From contig NZ_CABSIF010000005.1 in NCBI RefSeq assembly GCF_902477725.1, positions 62,001 through 126,000 on the forward strand: a stretch of 64,000 nt of DNA. Reading direction: 5' to 3'. Below the pieces are notes generated by a model, which searched no databases, was not told where the DNA came from, and worked only from the letters and a program-made list of their open reading frames with translations. Every line of letters begins with the position of its first letter. The stretch's first letter is position 1. The position numbers and the translations under genes were made by a program. This stretch comes from an uncultured Desulfovibrio sp. Lineage in GTDB: Bacteria > Desulfobacterota > Desulfovibrionia > Desulfovibrionales > Desulfovibrionaceae. This document shows positions 7,382-15,911 of this stretch, piece by piece.

Positions 7382-8752
7382 ATGCCGTACCAGAAAGAGC
7401 TCAAAGCTATTTGTCTGCTTCAGGATCGGGGTGAGAAGATTGATGATTGCCATCACGACATGGCTGCCGACCTGGTCACATTGCGCAACGAGCTGACAAT
7501 ACTTACTGGAAGCTCAGTCAATGCCACGCCGGATGTGCTCCAAGTGAAAGAGTCAATTCTTGCCCAATGGGGTACTCACAAGCCGTTGCCACAAGAGGAA
7601 GTGACGAACATTTACTCCATGGCAGAGCAGCTTTACCCAAAGGCCATCAGCCTTACGGATGTGCTGAACAATGCTGAGTTTGCAGAAGCCCAAGCCCGCT
7701 ATGATGCACATATAGCCAGCTTCAACCAGCGCTATGGCCTTGATGGTTGGGACTATGCCATTGCAGGTTGCTGTGGATTGTTTGCAGCCATGTTGGATAT
7801 TCTGTGTGTCAGAGCCCCCCTCAAGCCGACTGCCGCTTTCACGCAACAGGCAGACGGAATTTTTAACCGTGCAGTGCAAGAGGCATTCAACAAGCTCATT
7901 CCACCCGATTTGAGCAAAAAGCTCAGTGATGCATATACGATTGGAGCTCCAGATTCTTCAGTGATCAGCGACCTTCTGGGAGCCCCAGCAAAAACCATCA
8001 CTCCAACCAACCATCGTTTGCGCGCGCTGTCGCACGACCCCGTACTAGGCCTCATATTTGGCGTGCTTGATATGCTGCGCAATACCTGCACAGTCGTACA
8101 CAATGGCAGTATTACGAGCTATTCCAGTACAAAGCCCCCGGTTGGCGGCACGGTTTTTCAGATGATTGGACGAATGTTTGGGCACCTGCTTTCAGACGTG
8201 AACGCCCCTTCTGCCAACGGCAACAGGGGGATGGGATTGCCTGCGCCCTTCATGGGCTTGCTGCGCATGTTTGAGAATATCCCTGTTGGTGATTCGAACT
8301 TCGGGAAGCAAATCGAATGGATGTACGTTAGAGGCTATGACTTCCGTCAATTCGTAGCAACAAGCATTCCTGTTGCAATTATGGAGGTGCTGCTTCGTGC
8401 CTTCTACGTCGGCAAGCAGGTCAAACTATACGATGCTCCTTTTGGACAAACTCTTTTGGACACCGTGCCAACCAGAATGAACCCACGGTTCCGCATACTT
8501 CTGGCATTGGCGTTCGGTACATTTAGTGGCGTCAACGCTGGCAGGATGTATATCACTCAAAATCTCCTCAACCTTAACTATGCTTCCTGGATGGGGCTGG
8601 CTTGGAACGGCTTCCACGCACTCAAGTGGGCGTTGCTGCAGAAGCATTTTAAGTTATGGGGAGAAATTGAAGCTAAAGAAATCGAACAGCTACAGAGCTA
8701 TGTTGCACAGCTTGAAGTTCTGGAAATCAAGGCCGCACCACTACCGGTTTGA
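7382..8752 (+). CDS. Large hypothetical protein paired with the glycine-rich membrane protein
   Basis: This is a 456-residue protein that I do not recognise. The N-terminal 60 residues are helical (KAICLLQDRGEKIDDCHHDM, ADLVTLRNELTIL). Hydrophobic segments occur at about 125-145 (YAIAGCCGLFAAMLDILCV), 325-345 (FVATSIPVAIMEVLLRAFYV) and 375-400 (FRILLALAFGTFSGVNAGRM). A loop with GNRGMGLPAPFMGLLRMF lies at about 280, and the C-terminus is a charged helix. It follows the glycine-rich membrane gene by 11 bases, so they probably act together, perhaps as a membrane-acting effector and partner. That is inference only. Confidence 0.65.
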   Translation: MPYQKELKAICLLQDRGEKIDDCHHDMAADLVTLRNELTILTGSSVNATPDVLQVKESILAQWGTHKPLPQEEVTNIYSMAEQLYPKAISLTDVLNNAEFAEAQARYDAHIASFNQRYGLDGWDYAIAGCCGLFAAMLDILCVRAPLKPTAAFTQQADGIFNRAVQEAFNKLIPPDLSKKLSDAYTIGAPDSSVISDLLGAPAKTITPTNHRLRALSHDPVLGLIFGVLDMLRNTCTVVHNGSITSYSSTKPPVGGTVFQMIGRMFGHLLSDVNAPSANGNRGMGLPAPFMGLLRMFENIPVGDSNFGKQIEWMYVRGYDFRQFVATSIPVAIMEVLLRAFYVGKQVKLYDAPFGQTLLDTVPTRMNPRFRILLALAFGTFSGVNAGRMYITQNLLNLNYASWMGLAWNGFHALKWALLQKHFKLWGEIEAKEIEQLQSYVAQLEVLEIKAAPLPV

Positions 8753-8831
8753 CGCCTATTACTCAAGCACCTCTTGCATACAGTATCACGCGCCATTTAT
8801 AGGTATAATTCAACACCGAGGAGATACGGGC

Positions 8832-9491
8832 ATGAGGGTTATCTTCCACATATTAATTGCAGTAATTCTGCTCTCAGGCAATGCCTCCGCGGCAAGTAAA
8901 TCCATGTGCCCCGATAAGGTTTTGGGGACAGAAGCGGTTGAGGGGGTGTATTTAGGAACAGCGTGCGAGGATTTTTGTTACTCGACCATACGACTTCGTA
9001 ATGGCGAGGACTTAACCTTCCTCTGTGGGGAGGACAATGCCGCCAAGTTTTTCGGGCAGAAAGGGGCACATGTCAAAGCAGCTCTTGAATTGCAGCAATT
9101 CTGGAATGAGTTAGGCAATGAATGCTCTCGGCAATATGTATGTAAGGATGGGGGCCCTCTCACCGCCCAACCTCAGACCTTTTCTCTTGATGAATGCATT
9201 GATAAAGCCGTTGGTGTGACGGATTCCGTGCTGCAGTGCATCCGACAGGCAACTACTCTGTGGGACAAGCAACTGAACGCCAACTATAAAACCGCACTGT
9301 CTTCTCTGGAATCTGAGCAGGACAAGGCCGCGCTCAAAGCTGCCCAACAGGCATGGCTGGTCTGGCGTGACAAGATGGCCATCGCACTCAGAGCACTTGA
9401 CGGAGGGGGGAGCCTGAGTGCTCTGTCCGCAAATTCTTTCATCCTGGAAGAAACTCAACGACAAGCTGAAAGACTTAAAGCGCAGCAGTAA
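8832..9491 (+). CDS. Secreted DUF1311 / LprI-family protein
   Basis: This is a 219-residue exported protein. MRVIFHILIAVILLSGNASAAS is a Sec signal peptide with probable cleavage after ASA. The middle part has paired cysteines (CPDKV, TACEDFCYS, LCGED, NECSRQYVC), suggesting disulfides in the periplasm. The C-terminal 90 residues match DUF1311/LprI: C-x-R-Q-x-T-x-LWDKQLNANYKTALSSL, then AALKAAQQAWLVWRDKM. Relatives include lysozyme-inhibitor-type lipoproteins. GAGGAG eight bases before ATG 8832 decides the start, and longer in-frame openings overlap the preceding gene. A terminator follows at 9559. Confidence 0.8.
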   Translation: MRVIFHILIAVILLSGNASAASKSMCPDKVLGTEAVEGVYLGTACEDFCYSTIRLRNGEDLTFLCGEDNAAKFFGQKGAHVKAALELQQFWNELGNECSRQYVCKDGGPLTAQPQTFSLDECIDKAVGVTDSVLQCIRQATTLWDKQLNANYKTALSSLESEQDKAALKAAQQAWLVWRDKMAIALRALDGGGSLSALSANSFILEETQRQAERLKAQQ

Positions 9492-9823
9492 AAACCCGTT
9501 GGATAATTCTGACTAGCTCAAATAACCTGATACAGTTTGCAAAACTTTCTTGCACGATAAAGCCCGCCTCACTTGAGGTCGGGCTTTTCATGCTTCTTTT
9601 TTCAAAAATGCTTCTATTGATTATAGCATACATATGCAGCAGCGGAGCTACCGTCCTCTGCGTTGCTCACAGTTCAGAACCACACGAACAGCTGCAGCAT
9701 ATAGCTTTTGACGGCCAGCGTCCAATGGCCGTATACTGGTGGGAATTCAACCTCAAAGTCGGCATGATAAACTGCCCTAGAGCTTAACAAATTCGGCAAC
9801 CTGTCCATACAATCGGGCCACAA
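9492..9823. other. Intergenic region before the restriction-like operon
   Basis: This 332-base gap contains the terminator at 9559-9588 and otherwise no supported gene. A 65-codon open frame inside it overlaps the terminator and lacks a ribosome binding site. The promoter of the SNF2/mod/res operon must lie here, but I cannot point to one. Confidence 0.6.
9559..9588 (+). terminator. Rho-independent terminator
   Basis: AAAGCCCG-CCTCA pairs with TGAGG-T-CGGGCTTTT around a two-base loop. It closes the transcription unit ending with the LprI-like gene. Confidence 0.85.
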
Positions 9824-12718
9824 ATGATTACAAATTTCCATGCAAAGTATTACGCCCTTGAGTTGATGAAGTCTGGTGGTGCTGGTGTTGATCGCCTTGG
9901 ACGTGCGTTGTTTGATGCGTGTGTAGATTTGAATCCACACCAGATTGAAGCAGCTCTTTTCGCATTACGCTCACCCATTTCAAAGGGAGTGTTGCTTGCC
10001 GACGAGGTCGGCCTTGGCAAGACTATCGAGGCTGGTCTTGTATTATGCCAATACTGGGCAGAACGCAGGCGAAACATTCTGGTTGTTAGTCCCGCCTCGC
10101 TTCGCAAGCAGTGGGCACTGGAGCTCGCCGAAAAATTTAATCTGCCATCCATCGTTTTGGATGCAAAAGCTTATAAAGACCAGCAAAAGCTTGGCGTTCT
10201 GAACCCGTTCAGGGACAAGCAAATCATCATTTGTTCCATGCACTTTGCCGCCAGCCGTGCGGAAGAACTCAAAGAGATTGCCTGGGATCTTGTGGTTATT
10301 GATGAAGCTCACAAACTCCGTAATGCCTACAGGGAAAGCAATCGGTTAGGCCAGCGTATCCGCTGGGCAACTGAAGATCGCAAAAAGCTGCTTTTGACAG
10401 CTACGCCTCTGCAAAATTCTCTGATCGAGCTCTATGGCCTTTCGACCTTGATCGATGACCGGCTATTTGGTGATTTGGCATCTTTCAGAACGCAGTACAT
10501 TAACTATGGTGGCGATATTTCTGGCCTGCGGGAACGCCTGGCCACATTTTGCTGGCGTTCGCTACGCAGCCAGGTCATCGAATTTGTGCGCTACACCGAG
10601 CGCAGGCTCATTACCAGACCGTTCAAACCCACAGAGCGGGAACACGAACTGTATGAGGCAGTTTCCAGCTATCTCATGCGTGGCGAAACCTATGCGCTAC
10701 CATCAGGACAAAAACATCTCCTCATACTTCTCGTCCGAAAAGTTCTGGCATCCTCGCCACACGCCGTAGCGGGAACACTTGAGATCATGCGTGACCGTCT
10801 GCTTAAATTGAGAGACGAAGCCAAGCTAAATGCGGACGCTTTGGACCTTTTGATTTCCGGTGAAGAAATTGACGACGATCTCCTCGATGAAATTCTCGAA
10901 GACCAGGAGGAGGCCTCCCTTGAGGATGAATCCTCTATGCCCGCGAACGTGCCTGAGCCGCAGAGGAAAAAAGTCGATCTGGAAAAGCTTAATGCTGAAA
11001 TTAAAGAACTGAATGACTATACTCGCTGGGCTAGAAGTCTTGGCATTGACACAAAAACGAAAGCGCTTCTGACAGCCCTGGATGTCGGTTTTAGCGCTAT
11101 GGAAGAAATGGGTGCGGCTAAAAAGGTAGTAATTTTTACCGAATCCCGTCGAACTCAAAATTGGCTAAAAGATTTCCTAGAAGGGAATGGGTATGCTGGT
11201 CAGGTGTTGACTTTCAATGGCACCAACAAAGATGATGCCTCCGGCCAAATTTATCAGGATTGGCTTGCCGCCAACAAGGAATCAGGTCGTGCGACCGGTT
11301 CTCGTCAGGTGGACCTCAGAGCGGCAATTATTGACCGTTTCCGTGATCGAGCAAGTGTGTTGATTGCAACAGAGGCTGGTGCAGAAGGTCTTAACCTTCA
11401 GTTTTGTTCAGCCATCGTCAACTTTGATCTGCCCTGGAACCCTCAGCGCATCGAACAACGGATTGGCCGTTGTCACCGTTACGGGCAGAAACACGATGTC
11501 GTCGTTATCAACTTTCTCAACGAGCGCAACGAGGCCGACCGGCGCGTCCATGAGCTGCTGGAACAAAAATTCAAGCTGTTTACCGGCGTATTCGGGGCCA
11601 GCGATGATGTTCTTGGCTCAATTGAAGCCGGTGTGGATTTTGAACGCCGTATCCTGGAAATATACCAAGGGTGTCGGAGCGAAGAAGAAATTCAATCCGC
11701 GTTCGAGAAGCTGCAGGCAGAGCTGGACGAACAGATTCAAACCAAAATGTGCGACACCCGTAAAATATTGCTGGAACATTTTGATGAAGACGTGCACGAA
11801 CGGCTTAAGGTAAATCTTGCAGGCACACAGGAACGGTTAGACCGCATTGGCAGAATGTTTTGGGCCGTAACCCGGCACACACTGAAAAATCATGCGGAAT
11901 TTGACGATGCCGTCTGTGCCTTTGCTCTGCACAAAAGCCCGGCTCAGGGCATTGCCACAGGCACCTACCACCTTATTTCCAAACAGCAGTCCAACATACC
12001 GGGGCAGTTTTTATACCGCCTAAGCCACCCCCTTGGGGAATATGCCGTGCAAAAAGCCCTGCATGGCCCCTGCCCCTCGGCGCAGGTGGTGTTTCAGGTA
12101 ACGGGCAATCCCACCCGTATAGCCCTTGTTGAACGGCTAAAGGGCAAAGCAGGCTGGTTGCATTTGCAGCACATGCGGGTAGATTCCTTTGACGCACAGG
12201 AATACCTGCTGTTTTCTGCCTTTGATGATGCTGGCAACAGTCTTGACCAGGAAACGTGTGAAAAACTGTTCCACTGCCAGGGGCAAACCCAGCCCCTGAC
12301 AGCTGTACCCCAGCAGGTACAACACCGCCTTGGACAAGAACAGGAACGCCATGCACTGGCCATGCTTGCCAAAAACCTGGAAGAAAACAATAAACACTTT
12401 GCCGAAGCCCGCGACCAGCTTGATAAATGGGCAGAAGACATGGAACTTGCCGCCCAAAAAGAAATTGACGACACCAAACGCCGCATAAAAGAATTGCAGC
12501 GCCAGTGCCGCCAGGCCACCACCATGCAGCAACAGCACACCCTGCAGGAAGAGATATCCCGCTGGGAGCGGAAAAAGCGCACTCTGCGTACCCGCATTTT
12601 TGACCTTGAAGACGAAATAGCTGAAAAGCGCGACCGCCTTGTGGACTCGCTTGAAAAGCGCATGCACCAAAAATCCACAATTAACCCGGTGTTTACCATA
12701 CGCTGGACCGTTGTTTAG
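9824..12718 (+). CDS. SNF2/RapA-type helicase of a restriction-like operon
   Basis: This 964-residue SF2 ATPase has DEVGLGKT (Walker A, GLGKT at 63-67), VVIDEAHKLRN (DEAH at 160-163), LLLTATPLQNS (motif III), a long insertion with an acidic stretch at about 350-375, VVIFTESRRTQNW (motif IV), VLIATEAGAEGLNLQF (V) and NPQRIEQRIGRCHRYGQ (VI). This is the RapA-like SNF2 branch. Residues about 830-950 form a long charged coiled coil. SNF2 proteins translocate on duplex DNA and occur in several phage-defence systems. It lies 28 bases before a type III-like methyltransferase followed by a type III-like restriction subunit, so a role in that complex is likely. From about 11880 the DNA is richer in GC than the first two thirds. 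The ribosome binding site is weak. Confidence 0.88.
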   Translation: MITNFHAKYYALELMKSGGAGVDRLGRALFDACVDLNPHQIEAALFALRSPISKGVLLADEVGLGKTIEAGLVLCQYWAERRRNILVVSPASLRKQWALELAEKFNLPSIVLDAKAYKDQQKLGVLNPFRDKQIIICSMHFAASRAEELKEIAWDLVVIDEAHKLRNAYRESNRLGQRIRWATEDRKKLLLTATPLQNSLIELYGLSTLIDDRLFGDLASFRTQYINYGGDISGLRERLATFCWRSLRSQVIEFVRYTERRLITRPFKPTEREHELYEAVSSYLMRGETYALPSGQKHLLILLVRKVLASSPHAVAGTLEIMRDRLLKLRDEAKLNADALDLLISGEEIDDDLLDEILEDQEEASLEDESSMPANVPEPQRKKVDLEKLNAEIKELNDYTRWARSLGIDTKTKALLTALDVGFSAMEEMGAAKKVVIFTESRRTQNWLKDFLEGNGYAGQVLTFNGTNKDDASGQIYQDWLAANKESGRATGSRQVDLRAAIIDRFRDRASVLIATEAGAEGLNLQFCSAIVNFDLPWNPQRIEQRIGRCHRYGQKHDVVVINFLNERNEADRRVHELLEQKFKLFTGVFGASDDVLGSIEAGVDFERRILEIYQGCRSEEEIQSAFEKLQAELDEQIQTKMCDTRKILLEHFDEDVHERLKVNLAGTQERLDRIGRMFWAVTRHTLKNHAEFDDAVCAFALHKSPAQGIATGTYHLISKQQSNIPGQFLYRLSHPLGEYAVQKALHGPCPSAQVVFQVTGNPTRIALVERLKGKAGWLHLQHMRVDSFDAQEYLLFSAFDDAGNSLDQETCEKLFHCQGQTQPLTAVPQQVQHRLGQEQERHALAMLAKNLEENNKHFAEARDQLDKWAEDMELAAQKEIDDTKRRIKELQRQCRQATTMQQQHTLQEEISRWERKKRTLRTRIFDLEDEIAEKRDRLVDSLEKRMHQKSTINPVFTIRWTVV

Positions 12719-12746
12719 TTACCATTGAATTATGAAGGGAAACTCC

Positions 12747-15700
12747 ATGCAAGCAACGCATTCTGCCAAATTCCAGGAGCTTGTCTCCAAACTGCGCGAA
12801 ATTTTTCAAATAGACAGGCCAGACCTGGACTTTGGCATTTACCGCATTTTGAATTCCCGCCAGCAAGAAATTAACGAATATCTGGAAAAAAAACTGCCCG
12901 CAAAGGTGGCTGCTTCCCTTGCCGCTGGCAACACAGCCAATATTGAAAGCGTGCAGGAAGAACTGAAAAAAGCCATTGATAAGGCCGCTGCCCTTGGCGT
13001 TGCGGCAGAAAGCGTGCCCAAGGTGTTGGAATTGAAGGCCAAGCTTGCCGCTGCCCGGCAGGGCAGCAGCGAATATGAAAACGCTGTGTTCTCTCACCTG
13101 CTCGTCTTTTTTTCCCGCTACTATGAAAAAGGCGATTTTTTAAGCCTGCGCCGTTACAAGGGCGACACCTACGCCATTCCCTACGCAGGGGAAGAAGTGG
13201 TGCTGCACTGGGCCAACAAAGATCAGTACTACACCAAAAGCGGGGAAAGCTTCACCAACTACAGCTTCCGCCTGGAAGACGGCAGGCTGGTGCATTTTCG
13301 CCTTGTGGCAGCGGACACCGCCAAAGACAACAATAAGGACAATGAAAAAGAACGCCGCTTTACCCTGGTGGAAGCCAAAACCGTAACACGGGTAGACGAG
13401 GAAGGCGAAGAATATGAAGAAAACCTTGTGCCTGTGGAAGAAATAACCGGGGATGCAGGCAAGAAGGAACTGGTTATTTACTTTGAATACAAGGCGCAGC
13501 CCAAGGGCAGCAAGCAGGAAACCCTTACTGCAGGGGCTGTGGAAACAGTGCTTGGCCATGCCACGGTAAAGGCCCGCTGGCTGGCCCTGGAAAAGCGCAC
13601 CCCCACAGAAAAAAAGCCCAAACGCACCCTGCTGGAAAAGCACCTTACCGACTACACCGCCAAACACACCGCAGACTACTTTATTCATAAAGATTTGGGC
13701 GGTTTTTTACGCCGGGAACTGGACTTTTACATAAAAAACGAAGTGCTGCACCTGGACGATGTGCAAAATGCCAACACCTTTGCAGACATTGAACAAAACC
13801 TGCGCATGATACAGTGCCTGCGGGCCATTGCCGGGGAACTTATTGTGTTTTTGGCCCAGTTGGAAGACTTCCAGAAAAAGCTGTGGCTGAAAAAGAAATT
13901 TGTGGTGGAAACCAACTATTGCATAACCTTGGACAGAGTGCCACCAAGCCTGTATGCCGAAATTGCCAAAAATGAAGCGCAAATTGACGAATGGGAGCAG
14001 TTGTTTGCCGTGCAAGAAGCCCCCGGCTTCACCCGGCCCCTTACCCTACTCTTTTTGCAGGCCAATACCAATCTTGTGCTGGACACCCGCTTTTTTGATG
14101 ACACCTTTAAAGCCAAACTGCTGACCAGCATAGACAATTTTGACGAGCAGTGCGACGGCCTGCTGGTGCATTCCGAAAACTTCCAAGCACTGAACCTTTT
14201 GCAGGAACGGTACAGAGAACAGGTGAAGTGTGTGTACATTGATCCACCGTATAATACGGATGCGTCAGCGATAGTATACAAGAATGGTTATAAGGATTCG
14301 TCTTGGATTGCTTTGATGCAAAACAGATTGGATGTTGCCAAAAGACTTATGAGATTAAACGGTATTATTAGTGTTGCAATTGACGATCAAGAAGCTTCAT
14401 CTCTAGATCATTTATTAAAATCTACCTTTCCCAAAGCGCTTGGAGTTGCAGTTGTGCGCTCTAATCCGCAGAGCCGTAAAGCGAAGGAAAAATTATCGCC
14501 TGTCCATGAATATATGTATTTTTTTGGATGTGGTGATGAAGCTACCCCTGCAACCATAGGTTCCACAGAGGGGAAATTATCACGATATCCCCATACAGAT
14601 CAGCTAGGTCAATATGCGTGGATGAATTTTATTCGTTCTGGGAATAATGACCTAAGAACCGATAGACCAAAACTTTATTATCCGATCGCTGTAACTAAAA
14701 GCAATCAAATTCGCATATTGGACATGAAATGGAATGATCCGAGGCGAGAATATATTCTTCTTGAAGAATGTAATGAAGAAGAGACTTTGGTTTACCCAAT
14801 AAAAAAAACAGATCAAGGCACAATTGAAAAAAGGTGGCAAAGAGGCCATAAGCGTGTTTCTGAGGAATATGGCGAGTATCGAGTACGAAGAAACGAGCAG
14901 GGAGAAATTACTATTGATTTCAAGACTCGTATGGATACTACGGCAGCCCCATCAACATGGTGGGATAAGAGTGAATATGCCTCTGCCAACTATGGTGCAA
15001 CGGAACTTAAGGGGCTTTTTGGAGATAAGCCATTTGATTTTCCAAAGGCAAAACAACTAGTCATTGACGCATTAAAAGCCTCTGGCATTGAAGCAGCACA
15101 TGACGTAACGCTGGACTTTTTCGCAGGCTCCGGCACAACAGGTCATGCCGTTATCAACCTGAACCGGGAAGATGGCGGCAAGCGTAAGTACATTCTAGTG
15201 GAAATGGGCGACTACTTCAACACCGTACTCAAACCCCGCATTGCCAAGGTGGTGTATGGCAGCGAGTGGAAAAACGGCAAGCCCGTAGCCCGCAACACGG
15301 GTATTTCTCACTGCTTCAAGTACATTCGCCTTGAATCGTATGAAGATGCCCTGAACAACCTGAAGCTGCAACGCAGTGCCATGCAAACCAGTATGCTCGA
15401 ATTGCTGCCTGAAAAAGTCCAAAACGAATATCTGGTGCAGTATATGCTGGATGTGGAAAGCAAAGGCTCTCTCCTTTCTGTGGAAGACTTTGCCAAACCC
15501 TTCCATTACACCTTGAATGTGAGCATAGATTCTGCCGGGGCCTTTGCCCCACGCGCCGTTGATTTGGTGGAAACTTTCAACTACCTGCTGGGGCTTCGGG
15601 TTAAGCACATTGACAGCCAAAAAAATCGAGGCTTTGTGACGGTGGAAGGCACCCTGCCCAGCGGGGAAAACTGCCTTGTGCTTTGGCGTGACTGCGAAAC

Positions 15701-15911
15701 ACTGGGCTATGAAACTCTTGCAGAACTGTGCGAAAAACTTGCCATTAACCCGGCAGATAGTGAATATGACGTAGTGTACATTAACGGCGACCACAACATT
15801 CCCACCGTGCTTGCCCAAACAGCGGCAGAAGGCGGGGGCACCAAAACCCTGAAGCTACGCCAGATTGAAACGGAGTTTCTGGAACGTATGTTTGCGGTGG
15901 AGGGGGCATAA
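12747..15911 (+). CDS. Type III-like N6-adenine DNA methyltransferase (Mod)
   Basis: This 1054-residue protein should methylate adenine within a specific site. Order of motifs: an unassigned 490-residue N-terminal part, IDPPYNT (motif IV, DPPY at 499-502), a target-recognition stretch, then LDFFAGSGTTGHAVI (motif I, FAGSG at 792-796) and YILVEMGDYF. DPPY before FxGxG is the beta-class order of Mod subunits. At over 1000 residues it is far longer than typical type III Mod (600-700). The start at 12747 has AAGGGA seven bases upstream, and an ATG at 12732 is in frame. The stop overlaps the next ATG by one base (TAATG). About 14230-15110 is visibly richer in AT than both flanks, suggesting exchange of the specificity region. 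Confidence 0.9.
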   Translation: MQATHSAKFQELVSKLREIFQIDRPDLDFGIYRILNSRQQEINEYLEKKLPAKVAASLAAGNTANIESVQEELKKAIDKAAALGVAAESVPKVLELKAKLAAARQGSSEYENAVFSHLLVFFSRYYEKGDFLSLRRYKGDTYAIPYAGEEVVLHWANKDQYYTKSGESFTNYSFRLEDGRLVHFRLVAADTAKDNNKDNEKERRFTLVEAKTVTRVDEEGEEYEENLVPVEEITGDAGKKELVIYFEYKAQPKGSKQETLTAGAVETVLGHATVKARWLALEKRTPTEKKPKRTLLEKHLTDYTAKHTADYFIHKDLGGFLRRELDFYIKNEVLHLDDVQNANTFADIEQNLRMIQCLRAIAGELIVFLAQLEDFQKKLWLKKKFVVETNYCITLDRVPPSLYAEIAKNEAQIDEWEQLFAVQEAPGFTRPLTLLFLQANTNLVLDTRFFDDTFKAKLLTSIDNFDEQCDGLLVHSENFQALNLLQERYREQVKCVYIDPPYNTDASAIVYKNGYKDSSWIALMQNRLDVAKRLMRLNGIISVAIDDQEASSLDHLLKSTFPKALGVAVVRSNPQSRKAKEKLSPVHEYMYFFGCGDEATPATIGSTEGKLSRYPHTDQLGQYAWMNFIRSGNNDLRTDRPKLYYPIAVTKSNQIRILDMKWNDPRREYILLEECNEEETLVYPIKKTDQGTIEKRWQRGHKRVSEEYGEYRVRRNEQGEITIDFKTRMDTTAAPSTWWDKSEYASANYGATELKGLFGDKPFDFPKAKQLVIDALKASGIEAAHDVTLDFFAGSGTTGHAVINLNREDGGKRKYILVEMGDYFNTVLKPRIAKVVYGSEWKNGKPVARNTGISHCFKYIRLESYEDALNNLKLQRSAMQTSMLELLPEKVQNEYLVQYMLDVESKGSLLSVEDFAKPFHYTLNVSIDSAGAFAPRAVDLVETFNYLLGLRVKHIDSQKNRGFVTVEGTLPSGENCLVLWRDCETLGYETLAELCEKLAINPADSEYDVVYINGDHNIPTVLAQTAAEGGGTKTLKLRQIETEFLERMFAVEGA

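Noticed and set aside
9590..9787. Short open frame of 65 codons before the SNF2 gene
   Set aside because: It begins inside the terminator region, has no ribosome site, and its hydrophobic start is followed by unstructured sequence.
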